Below, one piece after another: positions 17,236 to 27,047 of a stretch of DNA of 64,000 nucleotides. Under the pieces are notes generated by a model that made no database searches, was not told the origin of the DNA, and saw only the letters and a list, made by a program, of their open reading frames with translations. How positions within the stretch are numbered: the stretch's first letter is position 1; each line of letters starts with the position of its first letter. This stretch comes from VGBV01 sp963813725 (GTDB lineage: Bacteria; Actinomycetota; Thermoleophilia; Solirubrobacterales; 70-9), in contig CAWFAI010000006.1 in NCBI GenBank assembly GCA_963813725.1, positions 62,001 to 126,000 on the forward strand, in the 5' to 3' direction. The position numbers and the translations under genes are program-made.

Positions 17236-18573
17236 ATGGCCACCCAGACAGCCACGTCAACCCGGGGCAGAAACGGCGCCGCCAAGAGCGACGACCTCTC
17301 GGCCAAGGCCAGCGCCCAGATCTCCTACGAGGACCTGTACAAGCGCTGGGAGCAGGGCAACTGGAAGGCCTACGACCTGGACTTCAGCGAGGACCGCAAG
17401 GGGTGGGAGGCGCTGAGCGAGATCCAGCGGAAGTCCGCGCTGTGGATCTACTCGATGTTCTTCTACGGCGAGGACGCCGTCACCGACGGCCTCTCCCCCT
17501 ACATCGACGCCGCCCCGAGCGAGGAGCAGAAGTACTTCCTCGCGACCCAGCAGGTGGACGAGGCCCGCCACGCCGTCTTCTTCCACCGCTTCTTCAAGGA
17601 GGTGATCGGCGCCGGCGACACGCTCTCGGCCGGCCTCGCCTTCACCGAGCCCTACCTGGACTGGGGCTACAAGGGCGTCTTCGGGCGGCTGGAGACGATG
17701 TGCGAGGAGCTGCGCAGCGACCGCTCGCTGCCGAAGTTCGCGCAGGCGATCACCCTTTACCACCTGATCATCGAGGCCGCGATGGCCCAGCCGGGCCAGC
17801 ACTACATCGAGGACTTCTTCACAAAGGCCGGCTCGATGCCCGCCTTCTCGGAGGGGATGCACAACGTCGCCCGCGACGAGCAGCGCCACATCGGCTTCGG
17901 GGTCAAGGTGCTCTCCGAGCTGCTGGCCGAGTCGGAGGAGTGCAAGGCCGCGGTGGTCGAGCTGCTGCGCGAGATGCTGCCCTACCTGACCTCGGTCTTC
18001 ATCCCGCCGAACTGGGACGAGGAGTACACCCGCTGCTACGGGTTCACGCTGGAGGAGATCTTTGCCTTCGGCATGCGCTCGGTCGAGATGAAGTGGAGGG
18101 CGATCGGCTACCCGTTCGAGGAGATGCCGCCCGGCGTCTTCCCCTTCGACCCCGAGATGCCCCACCTGGAGCGAGCCGAGCGCCAGATCAAGCTGCTGAA
18201 GGCAGGCGTGCTGGGCGAGCCCAACGGGCCCGCCGAGAGCTCGCCCGAGATCCAGGAGATCTACTTCGACATCGTGGCGCGCTCGGCGCAGACGGACGCG
18301 GTGGACCGTCCCGTCACCTTCCAGTGGAAGTTCGCCGACGCCGAGGACTGGCACATCCGCATCGACAACGGCTCAACGCGCGCCGCCCGCGGCGTGGCCG
18401 CCGACGCCGACGTGACCCTGGAGACGACCTGGCCCGACTGGATCGAGATCTCGATGCACGGCCGCGACATTCGCAGGGCCGTGCTGCAGCGCAAGCTGCG
18501 CCCCCGCGGCTCGCTCCGCCAGCTGGCGCGAATGAAGAACGTCTGGGTGCCGCGCAAGGCCGCCGCCGTCTAG
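17236..18573 (+). CDS. R2-like ligand-binding oxidase (R2lox) fused to an SCP2 lipid-binding domain
   Basis: A 445-residue two-domain protein. Residues about 30-320 are a ferritin-like R2 domain. All six metal ligands expected from R2lox proteins can be placed: E79, E109, H112, E180, E215 and H218 (motifs GEDAVT, DEARH, IIEAAM, DEQRH). V82 (E79+3) and Y175 (E180-5) match the Val-Tyr pair that forms the ether crosslink in R2lox, which argues against a ribonucleotide reductase subunit. Residues about 345-435 look like an SCP2 sterol-carrier fold (VTFQWKFADAEDWHIRIDNG, ADVTLETTWPDW, LRPRGSLRQLARM). R2lox proteins carry a Mn/Fe site and bind a fatty acid, so the SCP2 domain may supply the lipid substrate. 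Confidence 0.85.
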   Translation: MATQTATSTRGRNGAAKSDDLSAKASAQISYEDLYKRWEQGNWKAYDLDFSEDRKGWEALSEIQRKSALWIYSMFFYGEDAVTDGLSPYIDAAPSEEQKYFLATQQVDEARHAVFFHRFFKEVIGAGDTLSAGLAFTEPYLDWGYKGVFGRLETMCEELRSDRSLPKFAQAITLYHLIIEAAMAQPGQHYIEDFFTKAGSMPAFSEGMHNVARDEQRHIGFGVKVLSELLAESEECKAAVVELLREMLPYLTSVFIPPNWDEEYTRCYGFTLEEIFAFGMRSVEMKWRAIGYPFEEMPPGVFPFDPEMPHLERAERQIKLLKAGVLGEPNGPAESSPEIQEIYFDIVARSAQTDAVDRPVTFQWKFADAEDWHIRIDNGSTRAARGVAADADVTLETTWPDWIEISMHGRDIRRAVLQRKLRPRGSLRQLARMKNVWVPRKAAAV

Positions 18574-18983
18574 GCAGGAGGGTCCGGGCCCTCCAGCCCT
18601 GCGGCCTCGAAGGCTTCGGGCCGGCTCGGGTAGACCTCGAGGCGCAGGGCCCGCCCGTCCCGGATCGTCCAGATGTGACCACCGTGGATCTCGGCTTCGA
18701 CGCCGCTCACCTTGCCCACCCCCGTCAGGTGGAAGGTGGCGACGATGCGCTCCCCCGTCGGGTAGAGCTCCTCGAGCACGAACCGCATATCCCGCCAGCT
18801 CTCCAGCCAGTTCCTGAACCCCGCCCCCAGCCCCTCCAGGCCCCTGTAGGTACCGGGGTCCGGGAAGCCGTCACCGAGCACGAACTCGATCTCGGGGTCG
18901 TAGTACGAGACGTTCCAGAAGTGGCCTTCGGCCCACTCGCCGTAGATGCGCCGGAGCAGCTCCATGTCGGCTTCCTGAGACAA
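18570..18983 (-). CDS. SnoaL-like / NTF2-fold protein
   Basis: A 137-residue single-domain protein with the alpha+beta cone pattern of SnoaL-like proteins: an N-terminal helix (MELLRRIYGEWAEGHF), PEIEFVLGDGFPDPGTYRGLEG, and a strand series ending in GGHIWTIRDGRALRLEVYPSR. Such folds act as isomerases, cyclases or ligand binders. It starts with TTG at 18983; the internal ATG at residue 7 is an alternative. Its stop interlocks with that of the R2lox-SCP2 gene (CTAG). Confidence 0.78.
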   Translation of the reverse strand: MSQEADMELLRRIYGEWAEGHFWNVSYYDPEIEFVLGDGFPDPGTYRGLEGLGAGFRNWLESWRDMRFVLEELYPTGERIVATFHLTGVGKVSGVEAEIHGGHIWTIRDGRALRLEVYPSRPEAFEAAGLEGPDPPA

Positions 18984-19002
18984 GGGCCAAGTATCGCCCG
19001 GG

Positions 19003-19515
19003 CTACTCGCCCAGCAGCCGGCGCTTCTGCGCCTCGAACTCGGCCTCGGTGATCTCGCCGGAGTCGCGCTTGGCCGCCAGGTGCTCGATCACCGCCAGGT
19101 TGTTCTGCTTCGGGGGCGACACGCCGCCTCCGAACCCGCCTGACTGCGGGATGTTCAGGCCAGACTGGCCGAGCGCGCCGAGGATCGCCTCCTTCAGGCC
19201 GGGGACGCTAGAGGCATCGATCCGCTGGCCCTCCTTCTCGGGGTCGATGCCGTGCTCCCGCAGGACCTTCTCGACGTCCTCGCGGGCGCCCGTTCCGCGC
19301 AGATCGACCGTGCGGGTGTCCGCCTGCTCGAGCTGGGCGGGATCGATTCCGAATCGGGACGCGACCTCGGCCGCGTTCGTGTTGGCCCAGCCTGACTCCC
19401 CCATCTCGACCGAGCCCGGCAGGGCGGTGCCGCTGACCGCGGCGTCCCACTCCGGCGTCCCCGGCTCGGGGATGGCCTTCTCGTCCTTGCCGCGCAGGAA
19501 GCCGAACAAGCCCAT
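19003..19515 (-). CDS. SHOCT-domain protein
   Basis: A 170-residue protein with a short amphipathic N-terminus (MGLFGFLRGKDEKAIPEPG), a middle region of no clear family and a C-terminal SHOCT motif (EHLAAKRDSGEITEAEFEAQKRRLLGE, whose core is about residues 145-170). SHOCT segments are short oligomerisation or targeting modules. The role of this protein is unknown. TAAGAT stands seven bases before its ATG. Confidence 0.75.
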   Translation of the reverse strand: MGLFGFLRGKDEKAIPEPGTPEWDAAVSGTALPGSVEMGESGWANTNAAEVASRFGIDPAQLEQADTRTVDLRGTGAREDVEKVLREHGIDPEKEGQRIDASSVPGLKEAILGALGQSGLNIPQSGGFGGGVSPPKQNNLAVIEHLAAKRDSGEITEAEFEAQKRRLLGE

Positions 19516-19522
19516 CGCGGCG

Positions 19523-19528
19523 ATCTTA
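19523..19528 (-). promoter_or_regulatory. Leaderless -10 hexamer TAAGAT before the SHOCT gene
   Basis: TAAGAT, seven bases before the ATG at 19515. Confidence 0.5.
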
Positions 19529-19542
19529 CCCGCGGGGATCGG

Positions 19543-20649
19543 TCACTCCGGCTCGCCGGCACCCTCGGGATCGTCGCTGGCCAGGTCGACGCCGGCGAGG
19601 CTCGCCGGGCGGCCGGGCAGGTACATCGTCGAGCCCGTGGCGAGCGCCACCGGCTTGCCCTCGGCGTTCTCCAGCTCGGCCGAGGCGATCGCGATCGTGC
19701 GGCCGCTGTGCAGCACGCGCGCCTTGGCGATCAGGTCCTCGCCGTCCGGGAAGACGGGCCGCAGGTAGTTGACCTTGAGGTCAAGCGTCGCCGTCGCGGT
19801 CCCGGCCGGCGCGGTGCTGAACACCGCCGCCGCCAGCGCCGCCTCGGCGAGCATCGCGGTGAAGCCGCCCTGCACGGTCCCCGCCGAGGTCGAGAGCCAG
19901 CGGCTGCACGGAAGCTTCATCGTGACGCTGCCCTCCTGAGCGTCGGTCAGCCCGAGGCCGGTGAGGTGGTGGATCGGCGAAGCGGGCAGCTCGCCCGCGC
20001 CGAGCGCGCGCAGCACCTCCAGTCCGCTGCGCTGCTCGAACTCGCTCTGCGGCAGCACCTCGCCGTCCACCTCACGCCGCAGCGGGTCGGTGGGGTCGCT
20101 TCCCGGCGTGGGCTCGTCCAGGACCGGCAGCTCGCCCGGCGGCTCGGGCAAGGGGTCCACGGGCGGGAAGACGCTGCAGCGCGAGGTGCCGTGGCAGATC
20201 AGGGCCTCGTCGGGGTCGAACAGGAACGCCTCCGAGAGCCCCTGGGAGCGCCCGCGATGGATCAGCTGACCGGCGCCCCCCAGCTGCTTGCCGGGCGCGG
20301 GGACGGCGGGACGGAGGAAGGTCATCGAGAGCTCGGCCGTGGTCATGACCTGGCCGGCGGGCAGGTCGCCGTGGACGACCGAGCCCAGCGCGGCGTCCGC
20401 GATCACGGCCAGGATCCCCGCGATCACCCCGGCGGAGTTGGCGAACCAGGGCGACGCCGGCATCTGGAACTCCGAGTGCCCCCGCGAGCCCGCCGTCATG
20501 CGCAACTCGGTCAGGTAGCTCATCGGCGAGTAGGGCGTGCGTCCCTCGCGCCCGGCCCGGTGGCGCTCCTGCCCGGGCAGCCCCAAGAGCCCGACGTCGG
20601 GGTAGCCGCCCTTGGCCGGCTGCTGCCAGATCATCGCCTCGGCGCTCAT
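19543..20649 (-). CDS. Double-hotdog PaaI-type thioesterase
   Basis: A 368-residue protein with two hotdog domains. The first (about 60-165) has SAGVIAGILAVIADAALGSVV and ELSMTFLRPAVP; the second (about 225-350) has SAGTVQGGFTAMLAEAALAAAVF and LKVNYLRPVFPDGEDLIAKARVLHSGR. Both match the PaaI/YigI acyl-CoA thioesterase pattern, where the G-G-x-x-A-x-L-A-E/D helix carries the active site. It probably hydrolyses an acyl-CoA. The two copies suggest a fused dimer. TAGCGT precedes the ATG by seven bases. Confidence 0.85.
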   Translation of the reverse strand: MSAEAMIWQQPAKGGYPDVGLLGLPGQERHRAGREGRTPYSPMSYLTELRMTAGSRGHSEFQMPASPWFANSAGVIAGILAVIADAALGSVVHGDLPAGQVMTTAELSMTFLRPAVPAPGKQLGGAGQLIHRGRSQGLSEAFLFDPDEALICHGTSRCSVFPPVDPLPEPPGELPVLDEPTPGSDPTDPLRREVDGEVLPQSEFEQRSGLEVLRALGAGELPASPIHHLTGLGLTDAQEGSVTMKLPCSRWLSTSAGTVQGGFTAMLAEAALAAAVFSTAPAGTATATLDLKVNYLRPVFPDGEDLIAKARVLHSGRTIAIASAELENAEGKPVALATGSTMYLPGRPASLAGVDLASDDPEGAGEPE

Positions 20650-20656
20650 GGGCGCG

Positions 20657-20662
20657 ACGCTA
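20657..20662 (-). promoter_or_regulatory. Leaderless -10 hexamer TAGCGT before the thioesterase gene
   Basis: TAGCGT, seven bases before the ATG at 20649. Confidence 0.5.
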
Positions 20663-20722
20663 GCGTGAGCGCCAGCGGCACGCTGCGCTCCTTATGGCCG
20701 GACGCGGTGTTCATATCGTGCC

Positions 20723-21636
20723 ATGACGATGCGAGGCCCGATCCGACTGACCGTTTGCCTGCTGGCGCTGGCCGTGCTCGCGCTGGGCACGACTGACGCC
20801 TGGGCGGCCAAGCGCAACAAGCCACGCGCGGTCAAGGCCGTCGCCTCGGCCACCGGCGCGGGCGCCGTTGCAAGCGCCACGGCCACCTGCCCGAGCGACT
20901 CGTCGAAGGGGCCCTGGCGGGCCGTCAGCGGGGGCTTCGTCCTGCAGCAGGGCGACGGCGTCGTGCACGAGTCTCGCCGGGTGGGCGAGCGTTCGTGGCG
21001 CGCCTAGGCCCAGAGCCTCTCGGGCTCCATCAACCTGGCCGCCTACGTCAACTGCCAGCGAGGGGTGCCCAAGCCGAAGGCCGTCAGCGGCCAGCGGTCC
21101 CCACCCCGGCCGTCTCCCAGATCGGGCCGGTGGCAACCGCCAAGTGCAACCTGGGCAGCGCGGTGTCGGGAGGGTTCTCGACGCCTGCGCCCTTCACCGG
21201 CGCGGGCGCCGCCAACACCGTGATCGGATCGTTCCCCAGCGGCAAGCGGGCCTGGAAGGCGCAGGTCGTCTCGAACCAGGCCGGCAGCGTCACCAGCCTC
21301 GTCTACTGCGCCAAGCGGGACGCGAAGCCGAAGACGAAGAACGCCAAGGCCGAGTCGAGCAGCGTCGCGACTCTCGGGGGCACCTCAGCCGTGTCTACCA
21401 CCGGCTTCTGCCCGGCCGCTCGCTTCAGCCCCGGTGGCGGCGGGTTCTTCCAGTCTGGGGCGACACCGTCGCAGTACCTGATCCCGACTCGCTCCACGCA
21501 GAGGCCCAGCACCCCCACCTCCAACCCCAACAAGCCCCCGCCGCCCGGCTACCTCGGGAACGTCTGGGTGGCGCACGGTCTCAAGGTCGGCAGCGGCACC
21601 CCCGTGACAATGATCGCGGTCGCGCTCTGCGCCTGA
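20723..21636 (+). pseudogene. Secreted repeat protein, broken by a stop and a frameshift
   Basis: The frame opens with a good signal peptide (LTVCLLALAVLALGTTDAWA) at 20723 and hits TAG at 21005-21007. The same frame continues with sensible protein (AQSLSGSINLAAYVNCQRG), and after about 21090 the coding sequence moves to the next frame (AVSQIGPVATAKCNLGSAVS) and runs to a stop at 21636. Two copies of one ~65-residue domain are recognisable (VSGGF...SWRA...SGSINLAAYVNC; VSGGF...AWKA...AGSVTSLVYC) and a related third segment ends in VTMIAVALC. Unknown secreted protein, either truly disrupted or misread. Confidence 0.7.
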
Positions 21637-21648
21637 GCGCGAGGACGG

Positions 21649-22254
21649 TCAGCCCGCGGCGAGTAGGTGCCGGGCGGACTCGGTCGCTGCCTCGACCACG
21701 GCGGCGTGGTCGCGGTCGGGGTCCGAGAGGGTCTGCAGGGCGATGCCGTCCGCGAGCGCGATCAGGAAGCCGACCACGGCGTCGGCGTCGTAGCGCAGCC
21801 TCAGCACGCCCTCGCGCTCCTTGGCGCGAAAGCTCTCGGCCATGTGGGCGCGGATGCGATTGAAGAGCTCGCCGACCTCGCGCTGGATCTCGGGGTTGCG
21901 GCGCCCGGCGGTGAACAACTCGAAGATCAGAACCCAGAACTCGGGCTCGTTCTGGATCGAGTCCTCCAGGTCGGCGACCAGGACCTGCAGGATCTCGTCG
22001 GCGCTGCCCGCCGCGGCCAGGGGCGCGTCCAGCCGCTCGATCCGGTGCTGGGTGTCGCGGCGGACGACCTCGACCAGCAGGGCCTCCTTGGTGCCGAAGT
22101 AGTAATGCAGCAGCCCGCGGCTGACGCCCGCCTCGCGGGCGACGTGCTCAAAGGTAGATCCCGAGATGCCGCGCCGTGCGACGCTCGAGCGCATCGCCTC
22201 GACGATCCGCGTCGCCTTCTCTCCGCTCAGCTCCTTTTGGGTCGCGGCCTCCAT
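21649..22254 (-). CDS. TetR-family regulator
   Basis: About 201 residues from the ATG at 22254 (a longer frame begins at 22287). The helix-turn-helix (STFEHVAREAGVSRGLLHYYFGTKEALLVEVV) lies near residues 30-62. The C-terminal domain is helical with a hydrophobic ligand-binding pattern and resembles the TetR_C segment of RutR/BetI-like proteins. There is no divergent partner nearby, so the regulated gene is unclear. Confidence 0.88.
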   Translation of the reverse strand: MEAATQKELSGEKATRIVEAMRSSVARRGISGSTFEHVAREAGVSRGLLHYYFGTKEALLVEVVRRDTQHRIERLDAPLAAAGSADEILQVLVADLEDSIQNEPEFWVLIFELFTAGRRNPEIQREVGELFNRIRAHMAESFRAKEREGVLRLRYDADAVVGFLIALADGIALQTLSDPDRDHAAVVEAATESARHLLAAG

Positions 22255-22310
22255 CGGGGAACCGAGTCTAATCCGCTGCGCCGCCACCGGCGCTGCCGAA
22301 CGCGCGCAAC

Positions 22311-22341
22311 GCAGAGGAGCGCCCGAAGGGCGCTCCTCTGC
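22311..22341 (-). terminator. Strong hairpin, likely terminator of the 22360-22815 gene
   Basis: A perfect 14-bp stem (GCAGAGGAGCGCCC and its complement) closed by a 3-base loop. It lies 19 bases beyond the stop of the minus-strand membrane-anchored gene and upstream of the TetR start. No U-tract follows, as is common for intrinsic terminators in high-GC actinobacteria. Confidence 0.75.
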
Positions 22342-22359
22342 CAGGCTTTCCCCTCCGTC

Positions 22360-22815
22360 TTAGGAGGAGGAGGTGACGGACTCGGACTCGGGCGCCGGGG
22401 TGGTGGTCGAGGTGTACTCGAACTCCTCCTCGGCCCCGAACAACTTGTCCAGGACCACGCGGCGCGCATCCTCGCTCAGGATCAGCACCAGCGCCGCGCC
22501 GACGATCCCGATCAGGAGCGCCTTGCCGAGGCCGAAGCCTCCACCGCGGCTCCGCTTGCCTCGCATCTTCTGGGAGGCGTCGCGCAGCGATTCAGCGGCC
22601 GTGCGCAGGTCGCGCTGGACCTTCTTGTCGTCCATCAGCGCCGTCGCCGGGCCCTTGCCGTTCGACATCCGTGCGTACGCGTCCTTGGCCGCCTCAAAGG
22701 CGACCCGGATGTTGTCGCGCAGCTCCTCGTCCTCGAGGATGCGCCGCACGTACGGGTTCGAAGCGACCGACCTGGCGGCGTCTCCGGCCCTCTCGCTTCT
22801 GCTTTGTGCCCCCAT
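22360..22815 (-). CDS. Single-pass membrane-anchored hypothetical protein
   Basis: A 151-residue protein. The ATG at 22815 is chosen because AGGAG lies just before it; an in-frame TTG at 22827 is less likely. The N-terminal ~95 residues are charged and helical (NPYVRRILEDEELRDNIRVAFEAAKDAYAR), followed by a basic stretch (RGKRSRGGG), one membrane helix near 100-117 (ALLIGIVGAALVLIL) and a Thr/Ser/Glu-rich tail. It resembles YtxH-like proteins in layout only. It lies downstream of lon; a perfect hairpin follows its stop. Confidence 0.7.
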   Translation of the reverse strand: MGAQSRSERAGDAARSVASNPYVRRILEDEELRDNIRVAFEAAKDAYARMSNGKGPATALMDDKKVQRDLRTAAESLRDASQKMRGKRSRGGGFGLGKALLIGIVGAALVLILSEDARRVVLDKLFGAEEEFEYTSTTTPAPESESVTSSS

Positions 22816-22871
22816 TGATCTCCTCAATTCGTTTCCAGGGTGCGTGAGGAGAATACCCGCTGCTCCGAGAG

Positions 22872-25328
<2,457 letters not shown>

Positions 25329-25330
25329 TC

Positions 25331-25789
25331 CTACTCTCCAGTGCGCTCGATCGGCACCTGGCGCGCTGCCTGCTCGAGCCGGATCGGAAGCTCGATCCGC
25401 AGGATGCCGTCCTCGTAGGTGGCCACCGCGTCCTCGGCGGCGACGTCCACGGACAGCTCGATCACCCGGCGGAAGGGCCCGGAGGGCAGCTCCACCTGCT
25501 GGTAGGTGCGGCCCTCGGTCTCGCGCACCGGGCGCTGGCCGCTGATCACCAGGGTCCGGCCCTGGACCTCGAGGTTCACTGCGTCGATCGCCACGCCCGG
25601 CAGCTCGACCTTGACGACGGCCTTCTGGGGCCGCCCTTCGCCGCAGTAGTAGACGTCCAGGCGGGGCACGAAGGCGGTCTGCGGCCGCCGGGTCTTGTAG
25701 CCGGCCTGGTCCCAGAAGTCACCCAGCAGCTCGTCCATCTCGCGGCGCATGCGGGCGAAGTCGGCGAAGGGATCCCTCTTCTGTGTCAT
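25331..25789 (-). CDS. Hsp20-family small heat-shock protein
   Basis: A 152-residue alpha-crystallin-type chaperone. The ACD runs from FVPRLDVYYCGEG through KVELPGVAIDAVNLEVQGRTLVISGQR to FRRVIELSVDVAAEDAVATYEDGILRIELP; the last motif is the A-x-x-x-x-G-I/V-L-x-I signature. The N-terminus includes FADFARMRREMDELLGDFW, typical of bacterial members. It holds unfolding proteins for refolding or degradation. It is the first gene of a two-gene operon with lon and has the TACCCT-N7-ATG leaderless arrangement. No HAIR/HrcA-type inverted repeat was recognised. Confidence 0.93.
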   Translation of the reverse strand: MTQKRDPFADFARMRREMDELLGDFWDQAGYKTRRPQTAFVPRLDVYYCGEGRPQKAVVKVELPGVAIDAVNLEVQGRTLVISGQRPVRETEGRTYQQVELPSGPFRRVIELSVDVAAEDAVATYEDGILRIELPIRLEQAARQVPIERTGE

Positions 25790-25796
25790 GGCGACA

Positions 25797-25802
25797 AGGG
25801 TA
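25797..25802 (-). promoter_or_regulatory. Leaderless -10 hexamer TACCCT before hsp20-lon
   Basis: TACCCT, seven bases before the hsp20 ATG; presumed promoter of the hsp20-lon operon. Confidence 0.5.
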
Positions 25803-25806
25803 GCCA

Positions 25807-25848
25807 GCGGCGGCTAGAGCTCATTGGCCGGCGGCGGCTAGAGCTCAT
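25807..25848. repeat. 18-bp direct repeat at the metallo-hydrolase stop codon
   Basis: GCGGCGGCTAGAGCTCAT occurs at 25807-25824 and again at 25831-25848. The second copy contains the real stop of the metallo-hydrolase gene; the first looks like a tandem duplication of the gene's last codons. Confidence 0.7.
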
Positions 25849-26632
25849 AGACGGCGCCCTCCCGCGCGACCTCCACGGGGCCGCCGAAGCCCGCTTCCGC
25901 CTGCTCGCGAGCCCAGTCATCGCCGAGCTCGTCGGAGATATGGGTGATGACGACGCGCTTGGCCCCCGCCCGCCTGGCGTGGTCGCCGGCCTCCTCGGGG
26001 GTGAGATGGCCGCGCACGCCCGTGCGCTCGGGCCGCGGCAGGGTCGCCTCGATGAGCATCAGGTCGGCGTCGCGCGCGATCTCGACGACCTCCTCGGAGG
26101 GGCTGGTGTCGGCGCTGTAGCTGAGCTTCGCGCCACTCCCCTCGGCGGTGACGTTGACGGCGAAGGTGTCGATGAAGTGCGGCACGGGGTGGAAGCTCGC
26201 CCTGATCTGGCCGACCGCCACCTCGTCGCCTGCCTCGTACTCCCTGAGCGCGAAGGCCTTCTCGATCAGGTCCTCGTTGCCCCAGGCCCCGACGACGCGG
26301 CGGAAGATCTCGCGGGCGCCGGGCGGGGCGATCAGCTGGGGCCGCGCCGGGGTGTCGGTGCCCGGCCAGGTGTGGACCGGCACCGGCTGCTGCTTGGGGG
26401 CATAGGTGAGCGCGTAGGAGAACGGGATCAGGTCCAGGAAGTGGTCGGCGTGCATGTGGGAGAGCAGGACGGCGTCCACCTCGGTGTAGTCGATCCGCTC
26501 GCGCAGCTTGGCGAAGACGCCGTTGCCGCAGTCGAGCAGCACCCGCGTGGAGCCGTCCTCGATCAGATAGCCGCTGCATGCGCCCCCGGCGTCCTGCCAG
26601 GAGGGCGATTTGCCCAGCACGGTCAGTCTCAA
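25838..26632 (-). CDS. MBL-fold metallo-hydrolase (RNase Z-like)
   Basis: A 264-residue metallo-beta-lactamase-fold hydrolase. The zinc motif is LLSHMHADHFLDLIPF near residues 57-72, with further metal ligands in FHPVPHFIDT, SYSADTSPS and VVITHISDEL. The arrangement and length resemble RNase Z/ElaC-like and PqqB-like proteins; actual substrate could be an RNA 3' end or a cyclic phosphodiester. The start is a TTG at 26632; no ATG or GTG is available in frame nearby. It is transcribed toward hsp20-lon with its own gap of 36 bases. Confidence 0.85.
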   Translation of the reverse strand: MRLTVLGKSPSWQDAGGACSGYLIEDGSTRVLLDCGNGVFAKLRERIDYTEVDAVLLSHMHADHFLDLIPFSYALTYAPKQQPVPVHTWPGTDTPARPQLIAPPGAREIFRRVVGAWGNEDLIEKAFALREYEAGDEVAVGQIRASFHPVPHFIDTFAVNVTAEGSGAKLSYSADTSPSEEVVEIARDADLMLIEATLPRPERTGVRGHLTPEEAGDHARRAGAKRVVITHISDELGDDWAREQAEAGFGGPVEVAREGAVYEL

Positions 26633-26675
26633 GCAGTCCTCATCCGGTTCTCCCGAGAGGGAATGTAAACCGGTG

Positions 26676-26888
26676 CTACGCGCGGAGCTGCAGTTCGGAT
26701 GCCGCGGGCGCGGCGCCCGCGCGCATCAGCAAGGCGGGCTGAAGCGGCGGGACCAGGCCGTTCGGGGTGTCCGGCCTGAATGTGGGGCAGGGCTCGTCGA
26801 GCCCGAGCGCGCAGAGGTTGTGACGGCGAAAGAAGCAGTCGTCGCAACTAGGTTTGGCCGCGCTGGGGCGCGCTTGGCCTGAAGCCAA
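26676..26888 (-). CDS. Small cysteine-rich protein, putative metal binder
   Basis: A 70-residue frame from a TTG at 26888. Cysteines at 15, 18, 26 and 34 (CDDC, then NLCAL, then DEPCPTFRP) make a compact CxxC-x7-C-x7-C pattern that could hold zinc or an iron-sulfur cluster. The motif FFRRHNLCALGLDEPCPTFR looks conserved rather than random and resembles short uncharacterised actinobacterial proteins I have seen, but I cannot name a family. It fills part of the otherwise empty 26633-27047 interval; upstream, 26889-27034 holds nothing I can support. Confidence 0.5.
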   Translation of the reverse strand: MASGQARPSAAKPSCDDCFFRRHNLCALGLDEPCPTFRPDTPNGLVPPLQPALLMRAGAAPAASELQLRA

Positions 26889-27034
26889 TTCCTGCCCTTC
26901 CTGTGGTCGATTTGGCGAACCTGCCGCCCCGGCTGCCCGACGCGGCGACGCGTTCCACTATGCCACTTCTCCAGGCACGCGTCAGGCGTGAACCCGCAAA
27001 TGGGGATCTTCTTTTTCGGGTTGGCCGCTGGCGC

Positions 27035-27040
27035 TAAGAT
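27035..27040 (+). promoter_or_regulatory. Leaderless -10 hexamer TAAGAT before the fatty-acid hydroxylase gene
   Basis: TAAGAT, seven bases before the ATG at 27048. It supports this ATG over the in-frame upstream start at 26988. Confidence 0.5.
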
Positions 27041-27047
27041 CGGGCCG

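Noticed and set aside
17236..18573. Ribonucleotide reductase small subunit
   Set aside because: The Val/Tyr crosslink pair and ligand spacing fit R2lox, there is no adjacent large subunit, and an SCP2 domain follows.
26895..26975. tRNA-like sequence on the minus strand (D-arm-like GTGGCATAGTGG and a GGTTCG element)
   Set aside because: The T-arm and acceptor stem do not pair properly and no anticodon stem can be drawn with confidence.
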